A DNA stretch of 64,000 bases from Streptomyces sp. NBC_00448 (GCF_036014115.1 NZ_CP107913.1:1550001-1614000); one strand, 5' to 3'; shown: positions 40,918-49,469, numbered from the stretch's first letter. Notes: a model not told the origin generated them from the sequence alone. Made by a program: numbers and translations.

Positions 40918-42138
40918 TCACAGGAGCAGGTGGTAGTCGCGCGGGCTCCACGCCGCCAGTGTCTGCATCTCCACCAGCGCGGCCTGGGTGTTGACGGCGA
41001 GCCCCGCCTTCGCCGGCAACAGGCGGGTGGACGGGTCGACCGTCCCCCACAGGGCGTCCGCGCAGGCGCGCTGCGCGCCGCGGTAGCGCTCGTCGGGGTC
41101 GATCGAGTGCAGCAGCAGCATGTTCTTGAACAGCACCACGGCGCCGGGGACGTCGGAGGCGAAGCTGTTCGCGAAGTCGTAGGTCCCCAGCGCCCGTTCG
41201 GCGATGTCCCGCGCCTCTTCGAGGTAGCCGCGCTCGCCGGTGGCCAGGTGCAGCAGCGCCGCGGCGCCGAGCATGTTGCCCTGGTTGTAGGCCAGTTGCG
41301 CGGTGTCCACGGTGCCCTGGAGGTCGACGTGGTCCCAGTACAGGCCGTTGGGGGCCTTGAGGTGGCGGTCGACCCAGTCGAACATCTCGATGGAGTGCCG
41401 GAGTATGTCCCGGTTCCCGGTGAGCAGGTACAGCCGGGCGCCGATCTCCACGCCGAGGGCGTTGGAGACGGTGTTGCGGTCGTGGTTGTAGGTGGCCTGG
41501 GTCCAGAACGTTCCGCCGGGATCGGGGTGGCCGGGGTCGTCGTCCCAGCCGTAGCGGATCAACGCGAAGATCAGCCGGGCGCGTTGGAGGGCCGCCCGGT
41601 CACCGGTGATCCGGTACTGCTGGAGCGCGGCGAGGCCGAGCCACTCGTTGTCGTCGTAGAAGAGGTCGCCGCCCTGGCCCAGCGGGGGCAGCAGGTAGGA
41701 CGCGTAGCCGGGCGGGCTGGCCGGGGCGGGCGGGCTCAGCGGGTTGGCCGACACGGGCGAGGGGTTGTAGTAGCCGGCCAGCGCCTCGTCCCGGTCCCGT
41801 ACGGCCGAGGCGTAGCGGCGGTCGAGCCGGAGCAGGCCGAGGGTGGCCGTGATGACCCCGGAGAACGGATAGACGTAGGCGTACGGGTTGTCGCCGGGCT
41901 GGGCGGGGTGGTTCGGCGCGTAGAGCTTGACGTCGGGCGCGTAGTAGAAGCGCTGGAGCGCGTCGTACGCCGCGACCGCGCGTCGCGCGTAGCCGCTCCG
42001 GCCCGTGTCCGGCCGCGCCGGGCTCGCGATCGCCGGTGTCGCGGCGAGCCCGAGGACGAGGGAACCGCCCGCCACCGCCGCGGCCTTGCCGAACGCCCGC
42101 CGGCTCGTCCCCGATTCACGCTGGTCTTCGCTTGACAT
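40918..42138 (-). CDS. Glycoside hydrolase family 76 protein, Tat-exported
   Basis: GH76 enzymes cleave alpha-1,6-mannan. The 406-residue protein has a twin-arginine signal (SRRAFGKAAAVAGGSLVLGLA, then ATPAIASP). It also has an (alpha/alpha)6-barrel pattern and the catalytic Asp-Asp pair in FYDDNEWLGLAAL, with TYNHDRNTVSNALG and NQGNMLGAAALL downstream. It is probably secreted to use yeast or actinobacterial mannan. ATG 42138 has GGAGG upstream at a slightly long distance. It is monocistronic; no partner sugar transporter is nearby. Confidence 0.88.
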   Translation of the reverse strand: MSSEDQRESGTSRRAFGKAAAVAGGSLVLGLAATPAIASPARPDTGRSGYARRAVAAYDALQRFYYAPDVKLYAPNHPAQPGDNPYAYVYPFSGVITATLGLLRLDRRYASAVRDRDEALAGYYNPSPVSANPLSPPAPASPPGYASYLLPPLGQGGDLFYDDNEWLGLAALQQYRITGDRAALQRARLIFALIRYGWDDDPGHPDPGGTFWTQATYNHDRNTVSNALGVEIGARLYLLTGNRDILRHSIEMFDWVDRHLKAPNGLYWDHVDLQGTVDTAQLAYNQGNMLGAAALLHLATGERGYLEEARDIAERALGTYDFANSFASDVPGAVVLFKNMLLLHSIDPDERYRGAQRACADALWGTVDPSTRLLPAKAGLAVNTQAALVEMQTLAAWSPRDYHLLL

Positions 42139-42708
42139 CGTTGTCAGCACCTCCGCGTACGCGGCATCGACATGTTCGTCCGGGCGCGAGCGAATGTAGA
42201 CCCGCGTGATCTTCGGGTCAATGGCGGTGACGCGTACGGTCGGTGGCGGGGGCCGTTCACTCGTTTCCACGTTTGCTCGTTTCCTCGCCTCGACGGTCAT
42301 GACGGCCTTGCCGACCTCGACGGTCTCGCCGACTTCCGGGCCGCGGGCGATCCGTTCCTCCTGGTCCGTCTGCCCCTTCAGGTCGGGCGAGAGGGGGCGA
42401 CGAGGGGGTCGGGCCGGCGCCCACCGGATGAGGGGTCGCCGCTATGGCGCCGTCATCCGGTGGGCCTGGACAGCGCCCTGCGCGGCCGGGCCGAGGTCCG
42501 GCGACAGCTGGTCCGAGCCCGGAGCGCCGTACACCTCCTCCGCCGATGCGCCTCCACCCACCTTCGCGGGGCCCACCTTCCGCAGGCGCGCCGGCGCCCG
42601 GTCGCCGTGGGCCTGGTCCGCACGGAGAATGAGAGGAGGGGTCGGGCATGCGGCCCGCCCTGCCGGACCACCCGGTTTCCCCCACTCCCCGCGGGCGAGG
42701 TGGCGACG
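42139..42708. other. 570-bp intergenic region with an inverted repeat
   Basis: This gap separates the divergent GH76 and GNAT-AAA+ genes and must hold both promoters. I see no convincing gene; frames here are Arg/Pro/Gly-rich with no ribosome sites. GCCCACCGGATGA (42419-42431) and TCATCCGGTGGGC (42453-42465) make a perfect 13-bp inverted repeat around a 21-base loop that itself contains GGCGCC. It could be an operator or a hairpin in the leader of the fusion gene. Confidence 0.5.
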
Positions 42709-43989
42709 ATGCCGACGTGGCGACTGCGCGACTACCACGACGACGACCTGGACCGGGCGATCCAGATCTGGGACCAGGACCGGCAGGCGGACGACGCCCA
42801 CCCGGTGTTCCCGGTCTCCGAGGTGATGGCCGCGGCCAGGTCGGGCGAGCCCGCCGTGGTCGCGGTGGTCGGCGAGGAGGTCGTCGGCATGGCCGTGGCC
42901 CGGGCGCAGGGCGAGCGGGCCTGGATCACGCTGGTCGCCCTCGCCGCGAACTGGCGCAACCGCGGCATCGGCAGCGCCCTGATCGCCGAGCTGGAGCGGC
43001 GGCTGCGCGGCCAGGGGGTGCGAAGGATCGGCGCGCTGCTCGACCCGCGGACCACCGGCACCGCGGCCCTGGAGAACTCCGGGTACCGTGCCCGCACCGG
43101 ACTGGTCTTCTACGAGAAGGTCGAGCGCCTCGGCTCCGGCGACGCCGGGCTGCTGGCGGAACTCGGCGGCCGGGTGCAGCCTCCCGGACTGTGGAGCGCC
43201 CTCGCGGGCATGGACCGTGAGAAGGCTGCCATCGAGCGCCGGATCGTGCTGCCGCTGACCGAGCCCGCGCTCGCCGAGCGCTACGAGGTGACGCCGCCGA
43301 AAGCGGTGATCCTCTTCGGTCCGCCCGGCACCGGGAAGACCAGTTTCGCCAGGGCCGTCGCCTCCCGTCTGGACTGGCCCTTCGTGGAGTTGTTCCCGTC
43401 CCGGCTCGCCGCAGGCGACACCGGCGGCCTGGCCGCGTCGCTCAGGGACGCCTTCGCCGACCTCGCCGAGTTGGAGGCGGTGCTCCTCTTCGTCGACGAG
43501 GTCGAGGAGATCGCGGGCGTACGGTCCGGCCTGGCCGCCGACCCCGGGCACGGCGTCACCAACGAACTGCTCAAGCTGATTCCGGGCTTCCGCGACCACG
43601 ACGACCGCCTGCTGATCTGCGCCACCAACTCCGTACGTTCGCTGGACCCGGCGTTCCTGCGCCCCGGGCGGTTCGACTACGTGATCCCGGTCGGCCCACC
43701 CGACCCGTTGGCCCGCGAGGCGATCTGGCGCCGCTATCTCGGGGCAGCCGCCGAAACGGTGGAGTTGCCCCGCCTGGTGGCCGCGAGTGAGATGTTCACG
43801 CCCGCGGACATCGAGTTCGCCGCTCGCAAGGGCTCGCACGCCGCGTTCGAACGCGAGGTCGCCGACCGCCGCGGGACGCCCGCCGGCACCGAGGACTACC
43901 TCACCGCGATCGCCGACACCCGCCCCACCCTCACCGCCCAGGCCCTCTCCGACTTCGAGGAGGACATCTCCCGCCACGCCCGGTTGTGA
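42709..43989 (+). CDS. GNAT acetyltransferase-AAA+ ATPase fusion protein
   Basis: The 426-residue protein joins two domains. Residues 1-150 are a GNAT fold (LRDYHDDDLDRAIQIWDQD, acetyl-CoA loop NWRNRGIGSALI, YRARTGLVFYEKV). Residues 165-426 are a classic AAA+ module with Walker [10 protein letters not shown] (Lys210), Walker B LLFVDEVEEI (Asp263, Glu264), and sensor region CATNSVRSLDPAFLRPGRFD like FtsH/Cdc48. No protease or membrane segment is present. ATG 42709 has GAGG eight bases upstream. It stands alone. A role as a substrate-acetylating remodelling ATPase is conceivable but is inference. Confidence 0.9.
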   Translation: MPTWRLRDYHDDDLDRAIQIWDQDRQADDAHPVFPVSEVMAAARSGEPAVVAVVGEEVVGMAVARAQGERAWITLVALAANWRNRGIGSALIAELERRLRGQGVRRIGALLDPRTTGTAALENSGYRARTGLVFYEKVERLGSGDAGLLAELGGRVQPPGLWSALAGMDREKAAIERRIVLPLTEPALAERYEVTPPKAVILFGPPGTGKTSFARAVASRLDWPFVELFPSRLAAGDTGGLAASLRDAFADLAELEAVLLFVDEVEEIAGVRSGLAADPGHGVTNELLKLIPGFRDHDDRLLICATNSVRSLDPAFLRPGRFDYVIPVGPPDPLAREAIWRRYLGAAAETVELPRLVAASEMFTPADIEFAARKGSHAAFEREVADRRGTPAGTEDYLTAIADTRPTLTAQALSDFEEDISRHARL

Positions 43990-44019
43990 CGAGAGCCTGG
44001 GCCGGGGCGTGAGAGGAAC

Positions 44020-45201
44020 TCAGTGCCGGGGGGCGTCGCCGTCGCCGAGGTCGGGGAGTTCGGTGGACAGGAGGTGCTCGGCGCCTCCTTCGAGGAGCTT
44101 GGCGGTCTCGGCGGAGCGCGGGAGCATCGTCGTCTCGTAGGCGCGGACGGCGTCGTCGACGGTGGGCTCGTTCGCCAGGGCCAGCGCGAGCTCGGTGGCG
44201 TCGAGCATCGCGAGGTTGACGCCGACGCCGAGCGGCGGCATGACGTGGGCGGCGTCGCCGAGCAGGGTCACGGTCGGGTGGTGGTCCCAGGTGTGCGGGA
44301 CGGGAAGGGCGAAAATCGGGCGGTCCACGTAGGGACCGTCGTTGTCGGTGATCAGCCGGCGCATCCGGGGCGACCAGTGGGCGTACTCGTCGAGGAGCAG
44401 GGCGCGGACGGCCTCGGTGTCGGCGACGGTCAGGCCGCTGCGGGCGATCCAGTCCACCGGGACCCGCCGGATGACGTAGACGCGGATGTGGTCGCCGCTG
44501 TTGCGCTGGGCGAACAGGGCGCGGTCGCCGTCGGCCGCGTGAGCACCGCCCTGGCCGACCAGTTCGGCGATGTCGGGGTGGCGGCGCTCGACATCCGAGT
44601 ACCACGCCTCCAGGAAGCTCACCCCGGTGTAGCCGGGACGGGCGGCGGACACGGCCGGGCGAACCCGGGAGAAGGCGCCGTCGGCGCCGATGACCAGGTC
44701 GGTCTCGACGGTCGTGCCGTCCGCGAAGTGGAGTTGCCGCGGCCCGTCGGCGGGCCCGCCGATCCGGTCGAGGGACCGGCCCCAGCGCACGGTTCCCGGC
44801 TCCAGGGAGCCGAGCAGCAGGTCGCGGAGCTGTCCGCGGTCGATCTCCGGCTTGAACAGCTCGCCCTCGTCCGGGAGTTGATGGGACGTGAGGGCGCCGG
44901 TCAGGTCCAGTTGGCGCATTTCCTGCCCTTCGGGGCGGGCCAGTTCGAAGAACTCGTCGAGCAGGCCGGCCTCGCGCAGGGCGATCTGGCCGTTGTCGGC
45001 GTGCAGGTCGAGGGTGCCGCCCTGGTTGTGCGTGTCGGGGCCCTCCGCGCGGTCGTACACGGCGACCGGGATACCGCGCCGCTGGAGGATACGGGCGCAG
45101 GTCAGGCCGCCGGGTCCGGCGCCGATGACGCCGATCCTGGCATGGGCGGGCGGCAGGGACTTCGCGGGGGTGAGCGGGTTCGGAGGGTTCGTGCGGTCCA
45201 T
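44020..45201 (-). CDS. FAD-dependent monooxygenase (TetX/PHBH family)
   Basis: Class A flavoprotein hydroxylase of 393 residues: GXGXXG motif IGVIGAGPGGLTCARIL at the N terminus, the DG-type motif VIGADGAFSRVRP, and the second FAD motif TVTLLGDAAHVMPPLGVGVN. The pattern is close to tetracycline-inactivating TetX-like enzymes, but many such proteins act on aromatic metabolites. The start ATG at 45201 diverges from a TetR gene, and an inverted-repeat operator lies between, so induction by its substrate through TetR is likely. Confidence 0.9.
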   Translation of the reverse strand: MDRTNPPNPLTPAKSLPPAHARIGVIGAGPGGLTCARILQRRGIPVAVYDRAEGPDTHNQGGTLDLHADNGQIALREAGLLDEFFELARPEGQEMRQLDLTGALTSHQLPDEGELFKPEIDRGQLRDLLLGSLEPGTVRWGRSLDRIGGPADGPRQLHFADGTTVETDLVIGADGAFSRVRPAVSAARPGYTGVSFLEAWYSDVERRHPDIAELVGQGGAHAADGDRALFAQRNSGDHIRVYVIRRVPVDWIARSGLTVADTEAVRALLLDEYAHWSPRMRRLITDNDGPYVDRPIFALPVPHTWDHHPTVTLLGDAAHVMPPLGVGVNLAMLDATELALALANEPTVDDAVRAYETTMLPRSAETAKLLEGGAEHLLSTELPDLGDGDAPRH

Positions 45202-45288
45202 GGGGGTCCTTTCGTCGGCGCCGGATCACAGCCGCGGCGCTGTGCCGCGGGCTCGTGGGCACCCGGCGGGAGCCCACCGGACGCCACG

Positions 45289-45324
45289 ATATTTGCAACG
45301 ACTCCAAATATACAACCACTCCAA
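45289..45324. promoter_or_regulatory. Probable TetR operator
   Basis: ATATTTG-N9-CAAATAT (45289-45311) is a perfect interrupted palindrome. Overlapping it, CAAC(G/C)ACTCCAA occurs twice (45296-45307, 45313-45324) at 17-bp spacing. The AT-rich block lies between the divergent monooxygenase and TetR genes, 30 bp before the TetR start, as expected for an autoregulated pair. Confidence 0.7.
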
Positions 45325-45354
45325 TTATTTCTCGGGTCGGATAGTCTTGCGGGC

Positions 45355-45984
45355 ATGGCGGAGACGATCGAGCAGGCAGGAGCGGGCGGGCGGCGCGAGC
45401 GCAAGAAGGCCGCCACCCGCCAGGCGATCGCCGACACGGCACTGCGGCTGTTCCTGGAGCGCGGCTACGAGCAGGTGAGCGTCCGCGAGATCGCCGAGGG
45501 CGCCGACGTGTCGGTGTCGACCCTGTTCAACTACTTCCCGCACGGCAAAGAGGCCCTGGTCTTCGACGAGGACGCCCGTAACGAGGAAACCCTGGTCCGC
45601 GCGGTCACCGACCGCCCGCCCGGCCAGACCCTCCCCCAGGCCCTGCGCGCCTACCTCGTCGGCTTCGTGGTGACCGGCCACGCCCAGGACCCCCGCTTCG
45701 CCGGCCTCCAGAAACTCATCCGGCAGACCCCGGCCCTGCGCGAGTACTCCCGTGCGATGTGGCTGCGCCACGAACACGCGCTGGCCCGCGCGCTCGCCGA
45801 CCAGGCCGGCCGCCCGCACGACGACCTCCTCTGCGCCGCCTACGCCCGCTTCACCCTGGAGACCATCCCGTTCGCCGGTTCCCACCCCGACCCCGCCGCC
45901 GCCGTCGACCAGGCATGCCGCCTGCTCGACCACGGCTGGACCACCACGATCAGCCCGAACACCGGCCCGCCCCAACAGAGTTGA
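45355..45984 (+). CDS. TetR family transcriptional regulator
   Basis: The 209-residue protein has the TetR N-terminal helix-turn-helix (RQAIADTALRLFLERGYEQ, VREIAEGADVSVSTLFNYF) and an all-helical ligand domain with LRAYLVGFVVTG and a conserved ALREYSRAMWLRHEHAL stretch. It diverges from the FAD monooxygenase gene, with the operator-like repeats between them. It probably represses both genes until a substrate of the monooxygenase binds. ATG 45355 has no strong ribosome site, so the message may be nearly leaderless. Confidence 0.92.
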   Translation: MAETIEQAGAGGRRERKKAATRQAIADTALRLFLERGYEQVSVREIAEGADVSVSTLFNYFPHGKEALVFDEDARNEETLVRAVTDRPPGQTLPQALRAYLVGFVVTGHAQDPRFAGLQKLIRQTPALREYSRAMWLRHEHALARALADQAGRPHDDLLCAAYARFTLETIPFAGSHPDPAAAVDQACRLLDHGWTTTISPNTGPPQQS

Positions 45985-46092
45985 CGTAGCCCAGCGCTTC
46001 CCGCCGGACGCCGACACACCTCGGTCGGGCCAGCCTGGAACGGCGCCATGACGCGCGAAAGCGGATGGTCGACCGGTTGCGCGGCCCGTCCG

Positions 46093-46920
46093 TCATACCG
46101 CAGCCCCACGGTGCGCCGCCCACGACCGGGCCGTGGTCTCCATGGCCTTGAGCCATGCGGCGTCAGGCCGTCGCTCCGCGAAGCTCCGGTACATACGGAG
46201 GTTCGCCGATGCGAAGGCGTCGATCGCGCGCGGATCGGCGTCAACCCATGCCGGGCACCGGCCGGCCCATGCCTCCGCGTCCTCCGGAGAGTGCCCTGCC
46301 GCGACGAGCTGAACCACCAGGCAAGCGGGGTCGATGAAGGCCGCGCCCCGCGTGGGCCACGACCAGTCAACGGCCCATGTCCGTCCCTCACCGATCATGA
46401 AGTTGCTCGGATTGATGTCGCTGTAGAGCAACGCCCCACCCTCGAAGAGGGCCGCATCCACCGCGTCATCGGCGAAGCGATTCCATCGCGTCTCCGCCCA
46501 TCCCTCGGCGACCCCGGGCAGGGGGAGTTCGCCGATCCGCCCCAGCAGTCCGACGACCGCGCGGAGGTCAGGCGAGCCCACATCGAACTTCGCCCCCCGG
46601 GCCTCGACCGCCTCGAAACCGAGGACGATCCATTCGTCGTTCTCCGCTTGCCACTTCAGAGGAGGCGCGAGAGGGACGACGAAGGGATTGACCCGCGCCT
46701 CCCGGATGAGGGAGTCTCGGCGACCGCCGAGGCGGTTGCGCATGGCCTTGACGAAGAAGGGCCCCTTTTCGCACTCGACGATGGCCGTCAGGTCCGAACT
46801 GAACCCCCGGGCCGTTCGGTGTACGTCGCCCAGGTCCCCTGTATGCGGGTTGAGCAGTGCCCAGAAACCCGCTCCGGGAAGGCTGTCGTTCACGTCATCC
46901 TTCAGGTCCTCGGGGTGCAC
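46093..46920 (-). CDS. Aminoglycoside phosphotransferase-like kinase
   Basis: The 275-residue protein resembles the APH/choline kinase fold. Visible are Lys58 (FFVKAM), Glu74 (LIREAR), the catalytic-loop equivalent LLYSDINPSNFM (Asp168, Asn173; the usual His is Tyr-Ser here) and the metal Asp185 in WAVDWSWP. It starts inside the 3' end of the radical SAM gene (19-bp overlap), so the two act together. In that setting it more likely phosphorylates a peptide or small molecule than gives drug resistance. GTG 46920 has GGGAAG upstream. Confidence 0.82.
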   Translation of the reverse strand: MHPEDLKDDVNDSLPGAGFWALLNPHTGDLGDVHRTARGFSSDLTAIVECEKGPFFVKAMRNRLGGRRDSLIREARVNPFVVPLAPPLKWQAENDEWIVLGFEAVEARGAKFDVGSPDLRAVVGLLGRIGELPLPGVAEGWAETRWNRFADDAVDAALFEGGALLYSDINPSNFMIGEGRTWAVDWSWPTRGAAFIDPACLVVQLVAAGHSPEDAEAWAGRCPAWVDADPRAIDAFASANLRMYRSFAERRPDAAWLKAMETTARSWAAHRGAAV

Positions 46921-47768
46921 TCACTTCCCGGAAAGCCCGGGGTGCACTCGGTCTCCGTGGGATCGCACGGATCGCCGCCGACCGTGACCGCCCGGATCTT
47001 CGCGCTGATCTCCGCCATGGCACTCCCACCGAGAATATCGGCGAGGTCGGTCTTCTCGACGTTGCCGACACCGAGGTGCCCCGAGAACACACACGGCGAG
47101 ACGGTACCGTCAGGGCCCACGGCCGCCGTACCGTCACCGCATCCTCCGCAGAGGTGCGACAACTCCGGTTCCTGGCCCTCGCCTTCGCCGCCCCGACCGA
47201 AGGGACGCACGCGATCAACGCTGATCCGCGTCACGCCCAAGCGGGCCAGGTCGCGCCGCGCGGCGTCGGTCTGGCAGTCGCCCTCAGTCGTGACGATTCC
47301 GACGCGTACGGGGATGCCAAGGCCGACGGCCTGGCTGATGTTGGCCCGGGTGCGACGGTGCGACGGGCGACGTGTCACCGTGTCATGCTCCGTTGCTCGG
47401 TCGGAGTAGTACGACGTAGCGAGCGTCAGGCCCTGGCGCTGGAACAACTCCCAGCACCGCCGGGAAACATGAACGAGGTTGCTGTACACCTCGACATGCA
47501 GGCCGATGTTCAGGGCGTGGTCCACCAACTCGGCGAAGTGGGGGTGCATGGTCGGCTCACCGCCGATGAACTGGACGTTCCGCACCCCGTAGTCGGCCGC
47601 CTGGTCGAGCACACGAAGCCAGCCCTCGCGACTCATCGTCCCATGGCCGCCCTGCGGCCCCGACTCGTTGTAGCAGTGGATGCAGGCGAGTTGGCAGCGC
47701 CTGGTCAGGTCGAGCCACAGAAGCCGCGGTGGGCGCGGCCGGCTCGGTAACTCGTCAATGCTGTTCAC
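46902..47768 (-). CDS. Radical SAM protein with SPASM-like C terminus
   Basis: The 288-residue protein binds a [4Fe-4S] cluster through Cys25-X3-Cys29-X2-Cys32 (TRRCQLACIHCYNE), followed by the SAM-binding GGEP (69-72). The C-terminal part has CGGCGDGTAAVGPDGTVSPC and ends with a cysteine-rich tail (GGDPCDPTETECTPG, SECTPRT). This fits an auxiliary-cluster SPASM/twitch domain as in peptide-modifying enzymes. GTG 47768 follows GGGGAG with good spacing. The kinase gene overlaps its end, and a small ORF, DUF397 and XRE genes lie upstream on the same strand. Substrate unknown. Confidence 0.87.
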   Translation of the reverse strand: MNSIDELPSRPRPPRLLWLDLTRRCQLACIHCYNESGPQGGHGTMSREGWLRVLDQAADYGVRNVQFIGGEPTMHPHFAELVDHALNIGLHVEVYSNLVHVSRRCWELFQRQGLTLATSYYSDRATEHDTVTRRPSHRRTRANISQAVGLGIPVRVGIVTTEGDCQTDAARRDLARLGVTRISVDRVRPFGRGGEGEGQEPELSHLCGGCGDGTAAVGPDGTVSPCVFSGHLGVGNVEKTDLADILGGSAMAEISAKIRAVTVGGDPCDPTETECTPGFPGSECTPRT

Positions 47769-47984
47769 GGTGCACTCCCCTTGTCGGATACCGCGTGATT
47801 CGTAGCCATATGATCGGCCACGCGGAGGCACCTGAACCATGCTGCGTCTGTCACCAAACACATTCTGTGGACAGAGACTTGAGGAGCTGTTCGGATCATG
47901 CAGTCGAACAACGAAACCGACCCGCGGAATTTCCGGTGAGGCGGCTGGGCTGCGGGGAGGGATGCGCCGCGGGCACTCGGGGCG

Positions 47985-48167
47985 TCACCGAGTGGGTTCG
48001 GAGCCGGGTGCCATGTGCGGCGGACTGTCGACGTCAGGCCGGGTGATCTCGCCATGGGGCAGCCGGGCCGGCATGTCCGCGTCCAGCATCTCTGGCAGCA
48101 CCTGGTGGGCAACACCGTCATATTCGTCGGCCCTGCAGGCGGGGCGGAACTCCATCGGACATCGACA
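47985..48167 (-). CDS. Candidate small ORF upstream of the radical SAM gene
   Basis: A 60-residue frame starting GTG 48167 (after GAGGG) or ATG 48152 encodes an acidic, Pro/Met-containing peptide with landmarks EFRPACRADEYDGVAHQ, PEMLDADMPARLPHG and a PGSEPTR end. About 80% of its codons end in G or C. Its composition is balanced, unlike antisense frames. It sits 216 bp upstream of the radical SAM gene on the same strand. It could be a modified precursor peptide or a small partner protein; it matches no family I know. It could also be chance. Confidence 0.35.
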   Translation of the reverse strand, partial: CRCPMEFRPACRADEYDGVAHQVLPEMLDADMPARLPHGEITRPDVDSPPHMAPGSEPTR

Positions 48168-48302
48168 CACCGGCCCTCGCCATGACTTCGGGTCTCCTGG
48201 TGCCACGGAGCGGACACGCCAGGTAGCCGCGTTCAGACCCGGACCGCAAAGAGTGCCCCGTCCGGTCGGACATGGGCACTCGTCATTCGCCGAATACCGC
48301 GC

Positions 48303-48524
48303 CTACACGTCCCCGAAGTCTCCGGCCTCGACGCCGCCAAGGAACGCCACCCACGCTTCCCGGGTGAACGAGAGTGCCGGACCGGTCGGGTTCTTGCTGT
48401 CGCGGGTAGCGACGCGGTCTTCCGCGTGCGCCACCTCGATGCAGTCCTGGTTCTCCGAGCCGCTGTAGGACGACTTGCGCCAGCCCGTGAGAACCGACGC
48501 GTCGGGTATACGGCAAGCATTCAT
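48303..48524 (-). CDS. DUF397 domain protein
   Basis: The 73-residue protein has the DUF397 signature: TGWRKSSYSGSENQDCIEVA, then VATRDSKNPTGPALSFTREAW. In streptomycetes these small proteins pair with XRE/DUF5753 regulators, and such pairs act in development or like toxin-antitoxin partners. Its ATG overlaps the XRE stop by ATGA, so the pair is coupled. The small ORF and radical SAM gene follow on the same strand. Confidence 0.93.
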   Translation of the reverse strand: MNACRIPDASVLTGWRKSSYSGSENQDCIEVAHAEDRVATRDSKNPTGPALSFTREAWVAFLGGVEAGDFGDV

Positions 48525-49342
48525 TCGGCGCACCCTTTCAGGTAACGATGGATCACGTCGAGAGATTCGTTCTCCGGCAGGGCCTGGGAGCGAGCCACAT
48601 CGAACCGCTGGACGAGCGCCAGTACCCCGCTCGGGGACTCTACACCGTTGCCTGAAGCGAAGCTTTCGACCAGACCCACAGTGCCGTCCCCCAACGTCAG
48701 TAGCGTCAGGCTGCCGCCCATCATCGGATGGAGCCCCTTGGGAAAGGGCAGTACTTGGAGCGTGATGTTCGGACGAGCGGCCATCCGGATCAGATGCTCC
48801 AACTGCTGAACCGTGGTCTCCCGGCGCAGGCTGCCGCGCGCCAGCACCGCCTCATCCATGATGGCCCAGTACAGCGGCGGGTTCTCACGCTCGAAGATGG
48901 CGGCCCGCCGTTTCCGGGCCTCGGCCCTTGTCTCCGCTTCCGGCACGCGGTCTCCGGCGACGCCGACCGTGAACGACTCCCGTGTGTACGCCTCGATCTG
49001 CAGGAGCCCGGGAACGGTGCTGCTCGTGAACACCTGGATGCGTACGGCGTCGCCCTCCTTGGCGACGATCTTCCGGCTGTAGTCGGCGATAAGGCTGTCG
49101 TGAGCCATGGCCAACAACTCGACGAACAAGTCGTCGGACCGGAAATAGCTGTCGAACGCCTCCGCGAGCGCTTCCGACGGCAACTGCTCACCGCGCTCGA
49201 CCCGGCTGATATACGTGTGCGGATACCCTACGACGTTCGCCAACGCACGCTGCGAAAGCCCCGATGCCTCACGCAGGCGGCGGAGACGACGGCCGAGCAT
49301 GGCTCGTGGGGTGGCCGCACCGTCCTCATCATGAAGTTCCAT
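48521..49342 (-). CDS. XRE-family regulator with DUF5753 domain
   Basis: The 273-residue protein has an N-terminal helix-turn-helix (LRRLREASGLSQRALANVVG, ISRVERGEQLPS) and a C-terminal DUF5753 domain (TVPGLLQIEAYTRES, RRAAIFERENPPLYWAIMDEAVL, VLPFPKGLHPMMGG). WhiJ-like proteins of this type, with DUF397 partners, control development or antibiotic genes in Streptomyces. It is first of the minus-strand group leading to the radical SAM gene and diverges from the zinc-motif gene at 49470. It may regulate either side. Confidence 0.93.
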   Translation of the reverse strand: MELHDEDGAATPRAMLGRRLRRLREASGLSQRALANVVGYPHTYISRVERGEQLPSEALAEAFDSYFRSDDLFVELLAMAHDSLIADYSRKIVAKEGDAVRIQVFTSSTVPGLLQIEAYTRESFTVGVAGDRVPEAETRAEARKRRAAIFERENPPLYWAIMDEAVLARGSLRRETTVQQLEHLIRMAARPNITLQVLPFPKGLHPMMGGSLTLLTLGDGTVGLVESFASGNGVESPSGVLALVQRFDVARSQALPENESLDVIHRYLKGCAE

Positions 49343-49469
49343 TGCTCGAACGTACCTTCAATCGGCTGTCCACAAGGGGGATTTGGTGACAGCGAAGCCA
49401 TGGCACGAGAAAGACCCAGCGGCAATGCTGGAATTACCAGTAGAAGCCGATCTCTAAGGATCCCTCCCC

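Noticed and set aside
42172..42300. N-terminal extension of the GH76 protein up to 42300
   Set aside because: It would place the Tat signal about 55 residues inside the chain; the ATG at 42138 gives a normal export signal.
46093..46920. Aminoglycoside resistance gene
   Set aside because: The fold is APH-like, but the catalytic-loop His is missing and the gene overlaps a radical SAM gene, so drug resistance is not the best reading.
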